A stretch of DNA of 64,000 nt from Blastococcus colisei (GTDB taxonomy: Bacteria > Actinomycetota > Actinomycetes > Mycobacteriales > Geodermatophilaceae). The notes under the pieces are model-generated. The model saw only the letters and a list, made by a program, of their open reading frames with translations, was not told where the DNA came from and made no database searches. Below are positions 1 through 8,885 of this stretch, piece after piece (within the stretch, counting starts at the first letter, position 1; each line of letters opens with the position of its first letter). A program made the translations under genes and the position numbers. The stretch covers positions 1,364,001 to 1,428,000 of the forward strand of contig NZ_VFQE01000001.1 in the NCBI RefSeq assembly GCF_006717095.1, read 5' to 3'.

Positions 1-497
1 AGGACCTCAAGCGCAGTCACGACGAGGCGCTGCAGGCCGCCGAGCAGGCGCGCGGTGCCGTCGAGCAGAGCCGCATGCGGCTGCAGACGACGCTGGCCGA
101 GCGCACCAAGCTGATGTCGCAGCTGGAGCAGGCGAAGATGCAGGAGCACGTCGCCTCCTCGATGCGGCAGGTCAACGAGCTGTCCGCGCCGGGTAACACT
201 CCCAGCCTCTCCGAGGTGCGCGACAAGATTGAGGCGCGGTACGCCAACGCGCTGGGACAGGCGGAGCTGGCGCAGAGCTCGGTCGAGGGCCGGATGCTCG
301 AGGTGGAGAAGGCGACGCTCGACGTCGCCGGGGCCTCGCGCCTGGACCAGATCCGCGCCTCGATGGGCGGCGGCACGCCGGCCGTCGAGGGCAGCCAGCC
401 GGCGCAGGCGATCGAGCAGGGCGCTCCCGCGGTGCCGCAGCCCGCGGCCGAGCAGCGCGAGGCCCAGCCGGCCGAGCGCCCCGACCAGCAAGCCTGA
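1..497 (+). CDS. PspA/IM30 family protein (3' part)
   Basis: The reading frame is open from the window edge (first full codon at base 3) to a TGA ending at 497, so only the C-terminal part (about 164 residues) is present. It is a charged, alanine- and glutamine-rich helical sequence with a long coiled coil, followed by a Pro/Ala/Gln-rich tail. This fits the PspA/IM30 family, peripheral membrane proteins that form coiled-coil assemblies and protect the envelope under stress. The start and promoter lie outside the window. A stand-alone PspC-domain gene lies far downstream at 61278, but nothing here links the two. The family call rests on composition and coiled-coil character and is not certain. 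Confidence 0.75.
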   Translation, partial: DLKRSHDEALQAAEQARGAVEQSRMRLQTTLAERTKLMSQLEQAKMQEHVASSMRQVNELSAPGNTPSLSEVRDKIEARYANALGQAELAQSSVEGRMLEVEKATLDVAGASRLDQIRASMGGGTPAVEGSQPAQAIEQGAPAVPQPAAEQREAQPAERPDQQA

Positions 498-525
498 GCG
501 ACTGCCCGGGCCGGGGACGACGACG

Positions 526-1023
526 ATGTCCGGCCCGGGCTACCCGCCTGACCGCTACGCCGGTGCCGACGGCGAGGTGAACGTCTCGCTCCGCCGGGCC
601 GATGCGCCGCCCGAACTGGCGCTCGGGGCGGGTGGTGCGGCGCACTACCTGGCCACCGGCGCCACCACGGGCGGCGCGTTCGGCCTGTACCGGTGGGAGA
701 TGGGTTTCGGCCCGACCGGCCCCGGACCGCACTTCCACCGAGGCATCACCGAGTCCTTCTACGTGCTGAGCGGTACCGTCCGCCTCTACGACGGCGAGCG
801 CTGGCTCGACGGGGGACCGGGCGACTTCCTGCACGTGCCCGAGGGCGGCATCCACGGCTTCAGGAACGAGTCGGGGGAGCCGGCCGCCATGCTGCTGCTG
901 TTCACCCCTGGGGCGCCCCGCGAGGACTACTTCGAGACCCTCGCCGACGCCGCGCGCCGGGAGGCGATGACCCCGGAGGACTGGACGGAGTTCTTCCTCC
1001 GGCACGACACCGTCTGGATCTGA
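526..1023 (+). CDS. Cupin-domain protein
   Basis: This encodes 165 residues. The centre carries a cupin beta-barrel: a GPHFHRGITESFYVLSG stretch (the HxH...E metal motif) followed by a second conserved motif with a histidine near VPEGGIHGFRN. These residues normally bind a divalent metal. Small single-domain cupins have varied roles, such as dioxygenase, isomerase or sensor, and the substrate cannot be told from sequence. ATG 526 was chosen because it lies 28 bp after the PspA-like stop and leaves a complete cupin fold; no strong ribosome binding site is visible, so translation may depend on the gene upstream. The next gene, nei2, converges on it with a 6-bp gap. Confidence 0.8.
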   Translation: MSGPGYPPDRYAGADGEVNVSLRRADAPPELALGAGGAAHYLATGATTGGAFGLYRWEMGFGPTGPGPHFHRGITESFYVLSGTVRLYDGERWLDGGPGDFLHVPEGGIHGFRNESGEPAAMLLLFTPGAPREDYFETLADAARREAMTPEDWTEFFLRHDTVWI

Positions 1024-1029
1024 GCCGTC

Positions 1030-1884
1030 TCAGCGGTACAGCGTCACCGGCTGCGGCCGGCCCGGCTCACCCGTCCGCGCCTGCGGGTCGATCGGGGAGC
1101 GGGCGGCCTGGCACGTCGGGCACCACCAGGTGACCCGTTCCTGCGTGGGTGGGCCCTGTTCGCCCAGCAGGATCGGGGTGCGGCACCGCCGGCAGGGCCT
1201 GCCCTTCCGCCCGGCCACCCAGTGGTCGTGCCCGCGGCGGGTATCGCCTGTGGTGCTCTGCTCGGGGTGGTGGCGGTTCGCCACCATCAGCGTCCGAGCG
1301 CGCTCGACCAGGGCCGCCAGGTCCGGCACGTCGGCGACCCGCGTCCAGGGATGGACGCCGACCAGGAACAGGGACTCGACCTTGTAGAGGTTGCCGATCC
1401 CGGCCAGGTTCCGCTGGTCGAGGATCGCGACGCCGATCTGCTCGTCGGGGCGTTCCCGGAGCCGCCGCAGCGCCTCGTCGAGGTTCCAGTCCGGCCCGAG
1501 GACGTCGGGGCCGAGGTGACCGACCAGCCGGTGCTCATCGGCGGTCGGGACGATGTCGACGTCGTGGAGCCGGTAGCCGACGCACTCCCAGTCGTCGGTG
1601 GCGAGGATGACGCGGATGTCGTAGGCGGGGCCACCACGCCACTTCGTCCCGGGTCGGTAGATGTGCCAGCTGCCGTCCATGCGGAAGTGGGTGCGCAGTG
1701 TCCGCTCGTCGGCGAGCCGGATGAGCAGGTGCTTGCCGCGCGGGACGACCTCGCGGACGGTGGCGCCGCTCAGGTCGAGGGCGGCCAGCTGGGGGAGTCG
1801 GAACTCACCGCGGCGCAGCGTCGCGCCGGCCAGCGCGGTGTTCATGCGCTGCGCGGCCAGCCATACGGTGTCTCCCTCGGGCAC
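1030..1884 (-). CDS. nei2: Fpg/Nei-family DNA glycosylase, Nei2-like
   Basis: This encodes 284 residues. The N-terminus PEGDTV is typical of endonuclease VIII-type enzymes: the processed proline is the nucleophile and the adjacent glutamate the general acid. The family removes oxidised pyrimidines and cuts the abasic site in base excision repair. An H2TH region precedes a C-terminal zinc finger with the pattern CRRC...CPTC. The start is a GTG at 1884; the hexamer GACACT (minus strand, 1891-1896) sits exactly 6 nt upstream, suggesting a leaderless message. lhr, on the same strand about 0.5 kb upstream, has an identical start arrangement. In mycobacteria nei2 and lhr are also neighbours, which supports the name. 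Confidence 0.9.
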   Translation of the reverse strand: MPEGDTVWLAAQRMNTALAGATLRRGEFRLPQLAALDLSGATVREVVPRGKHLLIRLADERTLRTHFRMDGSWHIYRPGTKWRGGPAYDIRVILATDDWECVGYRLHDVDIVPTADEHRLVGHLGPDVLGPDWNLDEALRRLRERPDEQIGVAILDQRNLAGIGNLYKVESLFLVGVHPWTRVADVPDLAALVERARTLMVANRHHPEQSTTGDTRRGHDHWVAGRKGRPCRRCRTPILLGEQGPPTQERVTWWCPTCQAARSPIDPQARTGEPGRPQPVTLYR

Positions 1885-2049
1885 GTGCCCAGTGTCCCCG
1901 GCCCGCCCTGCACACGAGGTGTGGGACCACCGAGCGACCGGGAGGCGCCCGGGAAGCGGCGTGCTGCAGATCGCCGTGCGCGTGGGGCACGTCGTGCTGC
2001 CGACGCCGACCGGACTCCTCGCCCGCCGGCTGCGGCCGCGCGAGGACCG

Positions 2050-2072
2050 ATGCCGGCGTCGTCCGCCGGCGT
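2050..2072 (-). terminator. Hairpin after small membrane protein gene
   Basis: A 9-bp inverted repeat (2050-2058 with 2064-2072, one G-T pair) has a 5-nt loop and begins at the stop codon of the small gene at 2072-2245. It is GC-rich and has no T-tract, as is common for actinobacterial terminators. The rest of the 1885-2071 gap shows no gene. Confidence 0.5.
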
Positions 2073-2245
2073 CAGTGGTAGGCGTGCGGTGGCCCCCGGT
2101 GGTGCGCCGCCGCCAGTGCGACGCTCGCGGTGCCGGCGATGATCAGCATGCCGAGCAGGGACAGGACGAAGAGCTCCGGTTCGGCCGCCCCGATCGTCAC
2201 GAGTGCGACGCCGGTGGCCAGTAGGAAGAGCAACAGGGTGCGCAT
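2072..2245 (-). CDS. Small two-segment membrane protein
   Basis: This encodes 57 residues: two hydrophobic segments (about residues 2-18 and 26-46) separated by a short acidic turn, and a His/Pro-rich tail. ATG 2245 was preferred over upstream in-frame starts because a perfect AAGGAGG lies 9 nt before it (2254-2260) and the hydrophobic segment begins at once. It is probably an inner-membrane protein of unknown function. It lies between lhr and nei2 on the same strand but with its own terminator and gaps on both sides, so it is probably a separate transcript. Confidence 0.7.
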   Translation of the reverse strand: MRTLLLFLLATGVALVTIGAAEPELFVLSLLGMLIIAGTASVALAAAHHRGPPHAYH

Positions 2246-2389
2246 GAGGGTCTGCCTCCTTGGTGCGCTCGTGCCCTCCACCATGCCCCGGGACCGCGGC
2301 TGGTTCACCCGTCCGGGCACATCGCCACGGGACCGTCACGTTGTGACGGGGATACGACCTCGGCAGGTGGACGTGACGCCGCTGTCCGC

Positions 2390-5300
2390 TCAGGAGCGCA
2401 GGCGCAGGCCGCGAGGCGTGGCGGCGAATCCGGCGGCCTGCAGCGCCACGGAGAGCGGCGTGGACTCGTGCACGGAAGCGCCGTCGGCCTTCTGCACCAC
2501 CATGCGGCCCAGCGCCCCGGCCGACACCGCTCCGGAGAGGGCGGTCGACGCCTCCTTGAGCACCTGCTCGTCCTCGGTCCAGGACAGCAGCGTCTTCCCG
2601 CCACGCTCGACGTAGAGCACCAGGTCGCCGTCGACCAGCACCACGAGTGCGCCGGCCTTGCGGCCCGCGCGGTGCCCGGTGGCGCCCTTCCGTCCGGACT
2701 TCGACCCGGTGCCTTCACCGAGGTCGACGGCCCCGGGATCGTCGACCACCGGTCGCTCCGGCCAGGGCAGGGCCGCGCCGTAGACGTTCGCCGGGTCGGT
2801 GGCGGCGAGGACGACGGCTCCGCCGGGCACCCGGTCCGGCGAGGCGAAGGTGCGCAGCCGGTCGATCGAGCCCGGGGTGCCGAACTGCGCGGCGCCGAGG
2901 GTCTCGACGAAGTAGCCACGCCGGGCCCGGCCGTTCTCCTCGAAGGCCCGCAGCACCGGGTAGACCGCGGAGAAACCGCCGTGCACCTGCTCGGCCATGA
3001 CCGCGCCACGGGTGAGCACCCCGTGTCGTTCGAGCAGCGCCTCGGCCCGTGCCGTCGTCCGGCGCGTGCCGCTGGCCTCGCGGTCGGGCAGCCGGGACCA
3101 GCGTCCGACCACGGTCGGCGGGCCGGTGCGCGTCGGCATCGTGGGCCGCCCGAGGCGGGCCCGCCCGTGCCGTCCCCGGTCGATGCGTGCCCGAGGAGCC
3201 TGCGGTCGGCTGCGATGGGTGCCGCCACCACCCAACCGGGTGCGTAGCGGCGCCAGGGTGTCGTTGGTGAGCGCGCCGGCCCACACGAGGTCCCAGACGA
3301 GGTCGGCCATCGCCGTGTCGTCGGTGGCGCCGACGAGGTCGGAGAGGCCGCGGAAGAACAGTGCCTGCCCGCCGGCGAGCTGTTCCAGGATCGGGGCAGC
3401 CCCCTCGGGCACCTCCAGCGGATCCGGCAGCAGCAGCGGGGCGAGGTCGGCGGGGACGAGGCTGAGCCAGCCGTCTCCGCCGGGCAGCCCGCCCGCGCCC
3501 GCCCACAGCACCTCACCCGCGCTGGTCAGCTCGTCGAGCATGGCGGGGGAGTAGTCGCGGACCCGCGCCGGCAGCACGAGGGACTCCAGCGCGCTGGCCG
3601 GCACCAGGGCGCCGGCCAGCTGCTCCACCACCGCGAGGACGCCGTCGGCGCCGCGGAGCCGCCCGCCGACGCCCTGCCAGGACGGGGTGAACCGGGCGAG
3701 CGTCCCGGTGGGGACCGGCTCGACCTCCTGGCGCAGCTTGGCCAGGCTCCGGCGGCGGATCGACCGGAGGACCTCCGCGTCGCACCACTCCTGACCGCTG
3801 CCGCCGGGCCGGAACTCCCCGGTGACCAGCCGTCCCGTCCCGGTCAGCCGGTGCAGCGTCGCGGTGACCACGGCGACGCCCAGCCCCAGTCGGGTCGCCG
3901 CCTCGGCCGGCTGGAAGGGGCCGTGGGTGCGCGCGAAGCGGCCGACGAGGTCGCCGAGCGGATCGGCCACCGGCTCGGTGAACACCTCGGGGACCCCGAC
4001 GGGCAGCGCCGTGCCCAGCGCGTCGCGCAGCCGGCCGGCGTCCTCGATGGCGACGTAGCGCTCCTCGCCGGCGATGCGGACCTGCAGCGCCCGGCGGGAG
4101 GCGACCAGCTCGTCGAGCCACGCCTGCGGCACGCCGCGTGCTGCGGCGTCCGCCGCGGTCAGGTCGCCGATCCCGCGCAGCAGGTCGGAAGCGCCGTCGA
4201 CGTCGCGGGGGTGGCGCTGCTCGGGCAGCCGCTGCAGCTCCGCCTCGATCTCGGTCATCGCATCGCCGTCGAGCAGCTCGCGCAGCTCGGTCCGGCCGAG
4301 CAGCTCCGCGAGCAGGCCGGTGTCCAGGGCGAGGGCCTGCGCCCGGCGCTCGGCGAGCGGCGCGTCCCCCTCGTAGAGGAACTGGCCGACGTACCCGAAC
4401 AGGAGCGACTGCGCGAAGGGGGATGCGGTCTCGGTCTGCACGTCGACGACGCGGACCTTCCGGGACCGGACGTCGCTCATCAGCTCGACCAGGCCGGGCA
4501 CGTCGTAGACGTCTTGCAGTACCTCGCGCGCCGCCTCGAGCGTGATCGGGAACGAGGAGAACTCGGCGGCGACCGACAGCAGTTGCGCGGCCCGCTGGCG
4601 CTGCTGCCACAGCGGGGTCCGGCGGCGCGGGTCGCGGCGGGGGAGGAGCAGGGCGCGGGCGGCGCACTCGCGGAACCGGCTGGCGAACAGCGCCGAGGTG
4701 CCGACCTCGGAGGTGACCTCGCGCTCGACGTCGTCGGGGTCGAGGACGGCGAGATCGGCCTCGGGAGGCTCACCGGTGGTGTCGGGCAGCCGCAGCACGA
4801 CCCCGTCGTCGGAGTGCATGGAGGCGACGTCCACTCCGTAGCGCTCGCGCAACCGGGCGGCCAGCACCAGTGCCCACGGGGCGTTGACCTGGGCGCCGAA
4901 GGGCGAGTGGACCACCAGCCGCCAGTCGCCGAGCTCGTCGCGGAACCGCTCGACCAGCAGCGTCCGGTCGTCCGGGAGGTGGCCGGTCGCCGCCTTCTGC
5001 TCGGCCAGGTAGGCCTGCAGGTTCGCCGCGCCCCACTCGTCGAGCCCGGCGGCGCGGGCGCGCTCCAGCCCGGCTTCCGGCGTCGCGGAACCGACCTCGC
5101 GCAGGAAGGCGCCCAGCGCCCGCCCGAGCTCGAGTGGCCGGCCAGGTGCATCGCCGTGCCAGAACGGCATCTTCCCGGGCTGGCCGGGGGCAGGGGTCAC
5201 CAGCACGCGGTCGTGGGTGATGTCCTCGATCCGCCAGGACGACGACCCGAGCAGGAAGACGTCGCCGACGCGCGACTCGTAGACCATCTCCTCGTCGAGC

Positions 5301-6982
5301 TCGCCCACCCGCCGTCCCCCGGTGCCCTCGGCGCCCACGAGGAAGACGCCGAAGAGGCCGCGGTCGGGGATGGTGCCACCGCTGGTGACGGCCAGCCGCT
5401 GGGCACCGGCGCGGGCGGTGAGGGTGTCGGTGACCCGGTCCCAGGTCAGCCGCGGGCGGAGTTCGGCGAAGGCGTCGGACGGGTAGCGGCCGGCGAGCAT
5501 GTCGAGGACGGCGTGCAGCGCGGAGTCCGGCAGCGAGGAGAACGCCGCCGACCGCCGCATCAGCGCAGCCACCTCGTCGACGGTGCGCGGCCGCTCGGAC
5601 ACCATCGCGACCACCTGCTGGGCCAGCACGTCCAGCGGGTTGCGCAGGTAGCGGATCGACTCGATCGCGCCCGCCTTCATGCGCTCGGCCACCAGCGCGC
5701 ACTGCACGAGGTCACCGCGGTACTTGGGGAAGAGGACGCCGCGGCTGACCGCGCCCACCTGGTGGCCGGCCCGGCCGACGCGCTGCAGTCCGCTGGCCAC
5801 CGTCGGCGGCGCCTCGACCTGGACCACCAGGTCGACCCCGCCCATGTCGATGCCCAGCTCCAGGCTGGAGGTGGCGACGACGGCGGGCAGCCGGCCGGAC
5901 TTCAGTGCCTCCTCGACGATCGCCCGCTGCTCCCGGGAGACCGAGCCGTGGTGCGCGGCCGCGACCGGTTGGATCCCCTCGGGAACGCCGCCGCCCGACC
6001 CGGCCTGGGCCATGAGGGCGGCCGCGTTGGTGCCCGGGGGCACCGTCTCGCCGGTGGTGCGCTCGTAGGCGAGCTCGTTGAGCCGGCTGGTGAGCCGCTC
6101 CGCCAGCCGCCGGGAGTTGGCGAAGACGATCGTGCTGCGGTGGGCCTCGACCAGGTCGAGCACCCGCTCCTCGACCGCCGGCCAGATCGACGTCCGCGGC
6201 TGGTTGCCGGCCGCCGAGCCCTCCAGCTCGCCGGTCGGCTGGCCCAGCTCGCTCATGTCCTCCACCGGGACGACGACGGAGAGGTCCCACTGCTTCGCCG
6301 AGGGTGGGGCGACGATCTGCACCGGTCGGCCGCCGGCGAGGTAGGTCGCGACCTCCTCGATCGGACGCACCGTGGCCGACAGCCCGATCCGCTGCGCGGG
6401 CCGCTCGAGCAGCTCGTCGAGCCGGTCGAGGGAGACGGCGAGGTGGGCGCCGCGCTTGGTGTCGGCCACGGCGTGCACCTCGTCGAGGATCACCGTCTCG
6501 ATCCCCCGGAGCGCTTCGCGCGCGGAGCTGGTGAGCAGCAGGAAGAGCGATTCGGGGGTGGTGATGAGGATGTCGGTGGGCCGGCGGGTGAACGCCCGGC
6601 GCTCGTCGGCCGGGGTGTCACCGGAGCGGATGCCCACGCGGATCTCCGGGCGCTCCAGGCCCAGCCGGGCCGAGGCCTGGCCGATGCCGGCCAGGGGTGC
6701 GCGGAGGTTGCGTTCGACGTCGACGGCCAGCGCCTTGAGCGGCGACACGTAGAGGACCCGGCAGCGCAGCTGCTCCTCGGCCGGAGGGGGCACGGCGGCC
6801 AGCCGGTCGAGCGACCAGAGGAACGCCGCCAGCGTCTTGCCCGAACCGGTGGGAGCCACGACCAGGGCGTGGTCGCCGCTGCTGATCGCCTGCCACGCGC
6901 CCTCCTGGGCGGCGGTGGGCCGGACGAAGGCGCCGGTGAACCAGGCCCGGGTGGCCTCCGAGAACCGGTCGAGTGCGGACAC
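2390..6982 (-). CDS. lhr: Lhr-type ATP-dependent DNA helicase
   Basis: This encodes 1530 residues, the usual size of bacterial long Lhr. The N-terminus holds a superfamily 2 helicase core: Walker A APTGSGKT at residues 43-50, a DEVH box, an SAT motif, and a QRVGRAGHQ motif VI in the second RecA-like domain, followed by winged-helix and Lhr-specific C-terminal domains. Lhr is an ATP-dependent 3'-5' helicase linked to DNA repair and induced by damage in mycobacteria. The frame stays open upstream, but GTG 6982 is the best start: GACACT lies exactly 6 nt before it (6989-6994) and the helicase core follows immediately. The gene diverges from the MFS gene at 7083. Confidence 0.92.
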   Translation of the reverse strand: MSALDRFSEATRAWFTGAFVRPTAAQEGAWQAISSGDHALVVAPTGSGKTLAAFLWSLDRLAAVPPPAEEQLRCRVLYVSPLKALAVDVERNLRAPLAGIGQASARLGLERPEIRVGIRSGDTPADERRAFTRRPTDILITTPESLFLLLTSSAREALRGIETVILDEVHAVADTKRGAHLAVSLDRLDELLERPAQRIGLSATVRPIEEVATYLAGGRPVQIVAPPSAKQWDLSVVVPVEDMSELGQPTGELEGSAAGNQPRTSIWPAVEERVLDLVEAHRSTIVFANSRRLAERLTSRLNELAYERTTGETVPPGTNAAALMAQAGSGGGVPEGIQPVAAAHHGSVSREQRAIVEEALKSGRLPAVVATSSLELGIDMGGVDLVVQVEAPPTVASGLQRVGRAGHQVGAVSRGVLFPKYRGDLVQCALVAERMKAGAIESIRYLRNPLDVLAQQVVAMVSERPRTVDEVAALMRRSAAFSSLPDSALHAVLDMLAGRYPSDAFAELRPRLTWDRVTDTLTARAGAQRLAVTSGGTIPDRGLFGVFLVGAEGTGGRRVGELDEEMVYESRVGDVFLLGSSSWRIEDITHDRVLVTPAPGQPGKMPFWHGDAPGRPLELGRALGAFLREVGSATPEAGLERARAAGLDEWGAANLQAYLAEQKAATGHLPDDRTLLVERFRDELGDWRLVVHSPFGAQVNAPWALVLAARLRERYGVDVASMHSDDGVVLRLPDTTGEPPEADLAVLDPDDVEREVTSEVGTSALFASRFRECAARALLLPRRDPRRRTPLWQQRQRAAQLLSVAAEFSSFPITLEAAREVLQDVYDVPGLVELMSDVRSRKVRVVDVQTETASPFAQSLLFGYVGQFLYEGDAPLAERRAQALALDTGLLAELLGRTELRELLDGDAMTEIEAELQRLPEQRHPRDVDGASDLLRGIGDLTAADAAARGVPQAWLDELVASRRALQVRIAGEERYVAIEDAGRLRDALGTALPVGVPEVFTEPVADPLGDLVGRFARTHGPFQPAEAATRLGLGVAVVTATLHRLTGTGRLVTGEFRPGGSGQEWCDAEVLRSIRRRSLAKLRQEVEPVPTGTLARFTPSWQGVGGRLRGADGVLAVVEQLAGALVPASALESLVLPARVRDYSPAMLDELTSAGEVLWAGAGGLPGGDGWLSLVPADLAPLLLPDPLEVPEGAAPILEQLAGGQALFFRGLSDLVGATDDTAMADLVWDLVWAGALTNDTLAPLRTRLGGGGTHRSRPQAPRARIDRGRHGRARLGRPTMPTRTGPPTVVGRWSRLPDREASGTRRTTARAEALLERHGVLTRGAVMAEQVHGGFSAVYPVLRAFEENGRARRGYFVETLGAAQFGTPGSIDRLRTFASPDRVPGGAVVLAATDPANVYGAALPWPERPVVDDPGAVDLGEGTGSKSGRKGATGHRAGRKAGALVVLVDGDLVLYVERGGKTLLSWTEDEQVLKEASTALSGAVSAGALGRMVVQKADGASVHESTPLSVALQAAGFAATPRGLRLRS

Positions 6983-7070
6983 GGTGCCAGTGTCCCCGGG
7001 AGGTACGACAATCCGCCGGTCCGGGACGGGCGGTCGGAGCCGGAACCCCCGTCCGTGGCAGCCGGTCGGG

Positions 7071-7076
7071 CAGACT
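7071..7076 (+). promoter_or_regulatory. -10-like CAGACT, leaderless start of MFS gene
   Basis: CAGACT lies exactly 6 nt upstream of GTG 7083. This is the spacing expected when transcription begins at the start codon, and it supports GTG 7083 over earlier in-frame starts. Confidence 0.4.
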
Positions 7077-7082
7077 GCGCCC

Positions 7083-8363
7083 GTGTCGCAGAGTCTCCCC
7101 GCCGCATCCAGGAACGCACTCCCCGACGTCGACCCGGTCGCCGTCCAGCGCCGGACCGTCGGCGTGCTCAGCGGCGGAGTGGCGCTCGCGGGCCTCGGCG
7201 TGACCGTGGGCATCACCGTCGGCGGTCTGCTCGCCCGGGACGTCGCGGGCACCGACACCGCCGCCGGCCTGGGGCAGACGGCGGGCGTGCTGGGAGCGGC
7301 TGTGATCGCCGTCCCGCTGGCCCGGATGAGCGACCGCGCCGGCCGCCGGGCGGGCCTGGCCGCGGGGTACGCCGTCGCCGTCGTCGGCTCGGTGGTCGCC
7401 GTGGTGGCGGCCGCGATCGACTCCCTGCCGCTGCTGTTGGCCGGGTTGTTCGCCTTCGGTGCGGCCACCGCCTGCGGTCTCCAGGCCCGCTACGCCGCGG
7501 CCGACCTCTCGGCGCCCGCGCGCCGGGGGCGGGACCTGTCGCTCGTGGTGTGGGCGACCACCGTGGGCTCGGTGCTCGGCCCGAACCTCGCCGGACCCGG
7601 TGCGGACCTCGGACGGGCGCTCGGGCTGCCGGCTCTCGGGGGAGCCTTCGTCGTGGCGGCCGTGGCGTTCGCCCTCGTCGCAGCCGGCCTGCTCGTCCTC
7701 CTGCGTCCCGATCCGCTGCTGCTCGCCCGGCGGCTCGGGGGCGGGGGCACCGGCGCGCGGCCCCGGACGGCGACCGGGGCGGCGATGCGCGCGGTCTGGG
7801 CCTCGCCGGAGGGCCGTCTGGGGCTCACCGCCGTGGTCGTGGCCCACTCGGTGATGGTCGGCGTCATGGTGATGACGCCGGTGCACATGGGGCACGCGGG
7901 CGGCTCCGAGGGCGCGACGCTGCGGGTGATCGGCCTCGTCATCAGCGTGCACGTCGCCGGCATGTACCTCTTCTCCCCACTGGTGGGCGCCCTGGCCGAC
8001 CGGGCCGGCCGGCGGGCCACCGTCGCCGTGGGCGGGGCCCTGCTGCTCCTCGCGGCGGCCCTGGCCGGGACGGCGGCGCCGGGCGCGGCCCTCCAGCTGG
8101 GCGCGGGGCTGCTGCTCCTCGGTGTGGGCTGGTCCTGTGGCCTGATCGCCGGCTCGACGCTGGTCACGGAGTCAGTCGGCGCGGACGTGCGGCCCACGGC
8201 GCAGGGCGGGACGGATCTGCTGATGGGGCTCGGGGCGGCACTGGCCGGGGTCGTCGGGGGTCCGCTCCTCGCGCTGGGCGGTTTCGGGCTCGTGTCCGGG
8301 GTGTCCGCGGCGCTGGTGCTGCCGCTCCTCGTGGTGTGGATGACCGGTCAGCGGTCCCGGTAG
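7083..8363 (+). CDS. MFS transporter
   Basis: This encodes 426 residues with about twelve hydrophobic segments. The MFS loop signature is seen in ARMSDRAGRRAG after the second segment and in ADRAGRRATVAVG in the second half, marking the two six-helix repeats. It is an inner-membrane secondary transporter, most like drug or metabolite exporters; the substrate is unknown. GTG 7083 shares a 100-bp intergenic region with the divergent lhr. Its 3' end overlaps a short convergent gene (8348-8458) by 16 bp. Confidence 0.85.
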   Translation: MSQSLPAASRNALPDVDPVAVQRRTVGVLSGGVALAGLGVTVGITVGGLLARDVAGTDTAAGLGQTAGVLGAAVIAVPLARMSDRAGRRAGLAAGYAVAVVGSVVAVVAAAIDSLPLLLAGLFAFGAATACGLQARYAAADLSAPARRGRDLSLVVWATTVGSVLGPNLAGPGADLGRALGLPALGGAFVVAAVAFALVAAGLLVLLRPDPLLLARRLGGGGTGARPRTATGAAMRAVWASPEGRLGLTAVVVAHSVMVGVMVMTPVHMGHAGGSEGATLRVIGLVISVHVAGMYLFSPLVGALADRAGRRATVAVGGALLLLAAALAGTAAPGAALQLGAGLLLLGVGWSCGLIAGSTLVTESVGADVRPTAQGGTDLLMGLGAALAGVVGGPLLALGGFGLVSGVSAALVLPLLVVWMTGQRSR

Positions 8364-8458
8364 TTCTTGATCATCAGGATGATCGCCACGATCATGGCCA
8401 GGATGATGCCGAGCTCGAGGACGGCGTCCCATGCCGTCGACCCGGTGCCGGGGAACAT
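8348..8458 (-). CDS. 36-residue single-pass membrane peptide
   Basis: The predicted product begins MFPGTGSTAWDAVLEL and continues as one strongly hydrophobic Ile/Met/Leu segment (residues 15-30), then a basic KNYRDR tail. Charge distribution suggests the N-terminus is outside. The stop overlaps the convergent MFS stop by 16 bp. No strong ribosome binding site is seen, so expression is uncertain. The membrane-segment composition is far from random for such a GC-rich genome. Function unknown. Confidence 0.45.
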   Translation of the reverse strand: MFPGTGSTAWDAVLELGIILAMIVAIILMIKNYRDR

Positions 8459-8503
8459 GCCACGAGCCTAGGCCGGGCGGCACACGATCACCGGAGCTCG
8501 GGT

Positions 8504-8509
8504 TAGCGT
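8504..8509 (+). promoter_or_regulatory. -10 TAGCGT for DUF3046 gene
   Basis: TAGCGT lies exactly 6 nt upstream of GTG 8516. This matches the TANNNT element of actinobacterial promoters and implies a leaderless message. Confidence 0.5.
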
Positions 8510-8515
8510 CGGGGT

Positions 8516-8710
8516 GTGCGCCTGCAGGAGTTCTGGTCCCGTCTGGAGAATCAGTTCGGGGCGATGCGCGCCCAGAGCGTGGCGCGGGACCACGTGTTCG
8601 CCGTCCTCGGCGGACGCACCGCCGTGGACGCGATCGACGCCGGCCTGTCGGTGCGCAAGGTGTGGTTGGCCATCTGCGAGGAGTACGAGGTGCCGGTCAA
8701 GGAGCGCTGA
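8516..8710 (+). CDS. DUF3046 protein
   Basis: This encodes 64 residues with the DUF3046 pattern: an N-terminal LQEFWSRLENQFG helix, a central HVFAVLGGRTA segment and a C-terminal KVWLAICEEYEVP segment. The family is small, actinobacterial, of unknown function, and typically found directly upstream of recA, as here. GTG 8516 is supported by a TAGCGT hexamer 6 nt upstream. It reads toward recA but is separated from it by 175 bp that hold recA's own SOS promoter. Confidence 0.9.
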   Translation: MRLQEFWSRLENQFGAMRAQSVARDHVFAVLGGRTAVDAIDAGLSVRKVWLAICEEYEVPVKER

Positions 8711-8748
8711 CGCTCCGGCTCGGGATCGGCGGCGTGTCGGCCTGGCGA

Positions 8749-8772
8749 TCGAACACTTGTTCGTCCTACAGT
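8749..8772 (+). promoter_or_regulatory. LexA (SOS) box and -10 of recA
   Basis: TCGAAC-actt-GTTCGT (8749-8764) matches the actinobacterial LexA consensus TCGAAC-N4-GTTCGA at 11 of 12 positions. A -10-like TACAGT follows at 8767-8772, so LexA would block this promoter. A second TAGCGT at 8839-8844 could serve a damage-independent promoter; two recA promoters are known in mycobacteria. Confidence 0.85.
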
Positions 8773-8885
8773 GACGTCCACAGGCAGACCAGCTCTCCAC
8801 AGATCCGCCGGCGCCCCGGAATTGTCGGACCCCCGTCCTAGCGTCGATCCCGACAACTTCCCCAGAACTTTCGAAGGTGGCCATC

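Noticed and set aside
3851-8506. A 1551-codon open frame on the plus strand across lhr and the MFS gene
   Set aside because: It is antisense to lhr for most of its length, has no domain pattern and is rich in Arg, Gly, Asp and Val as expected of a shadow frame in a GC-rich genome.
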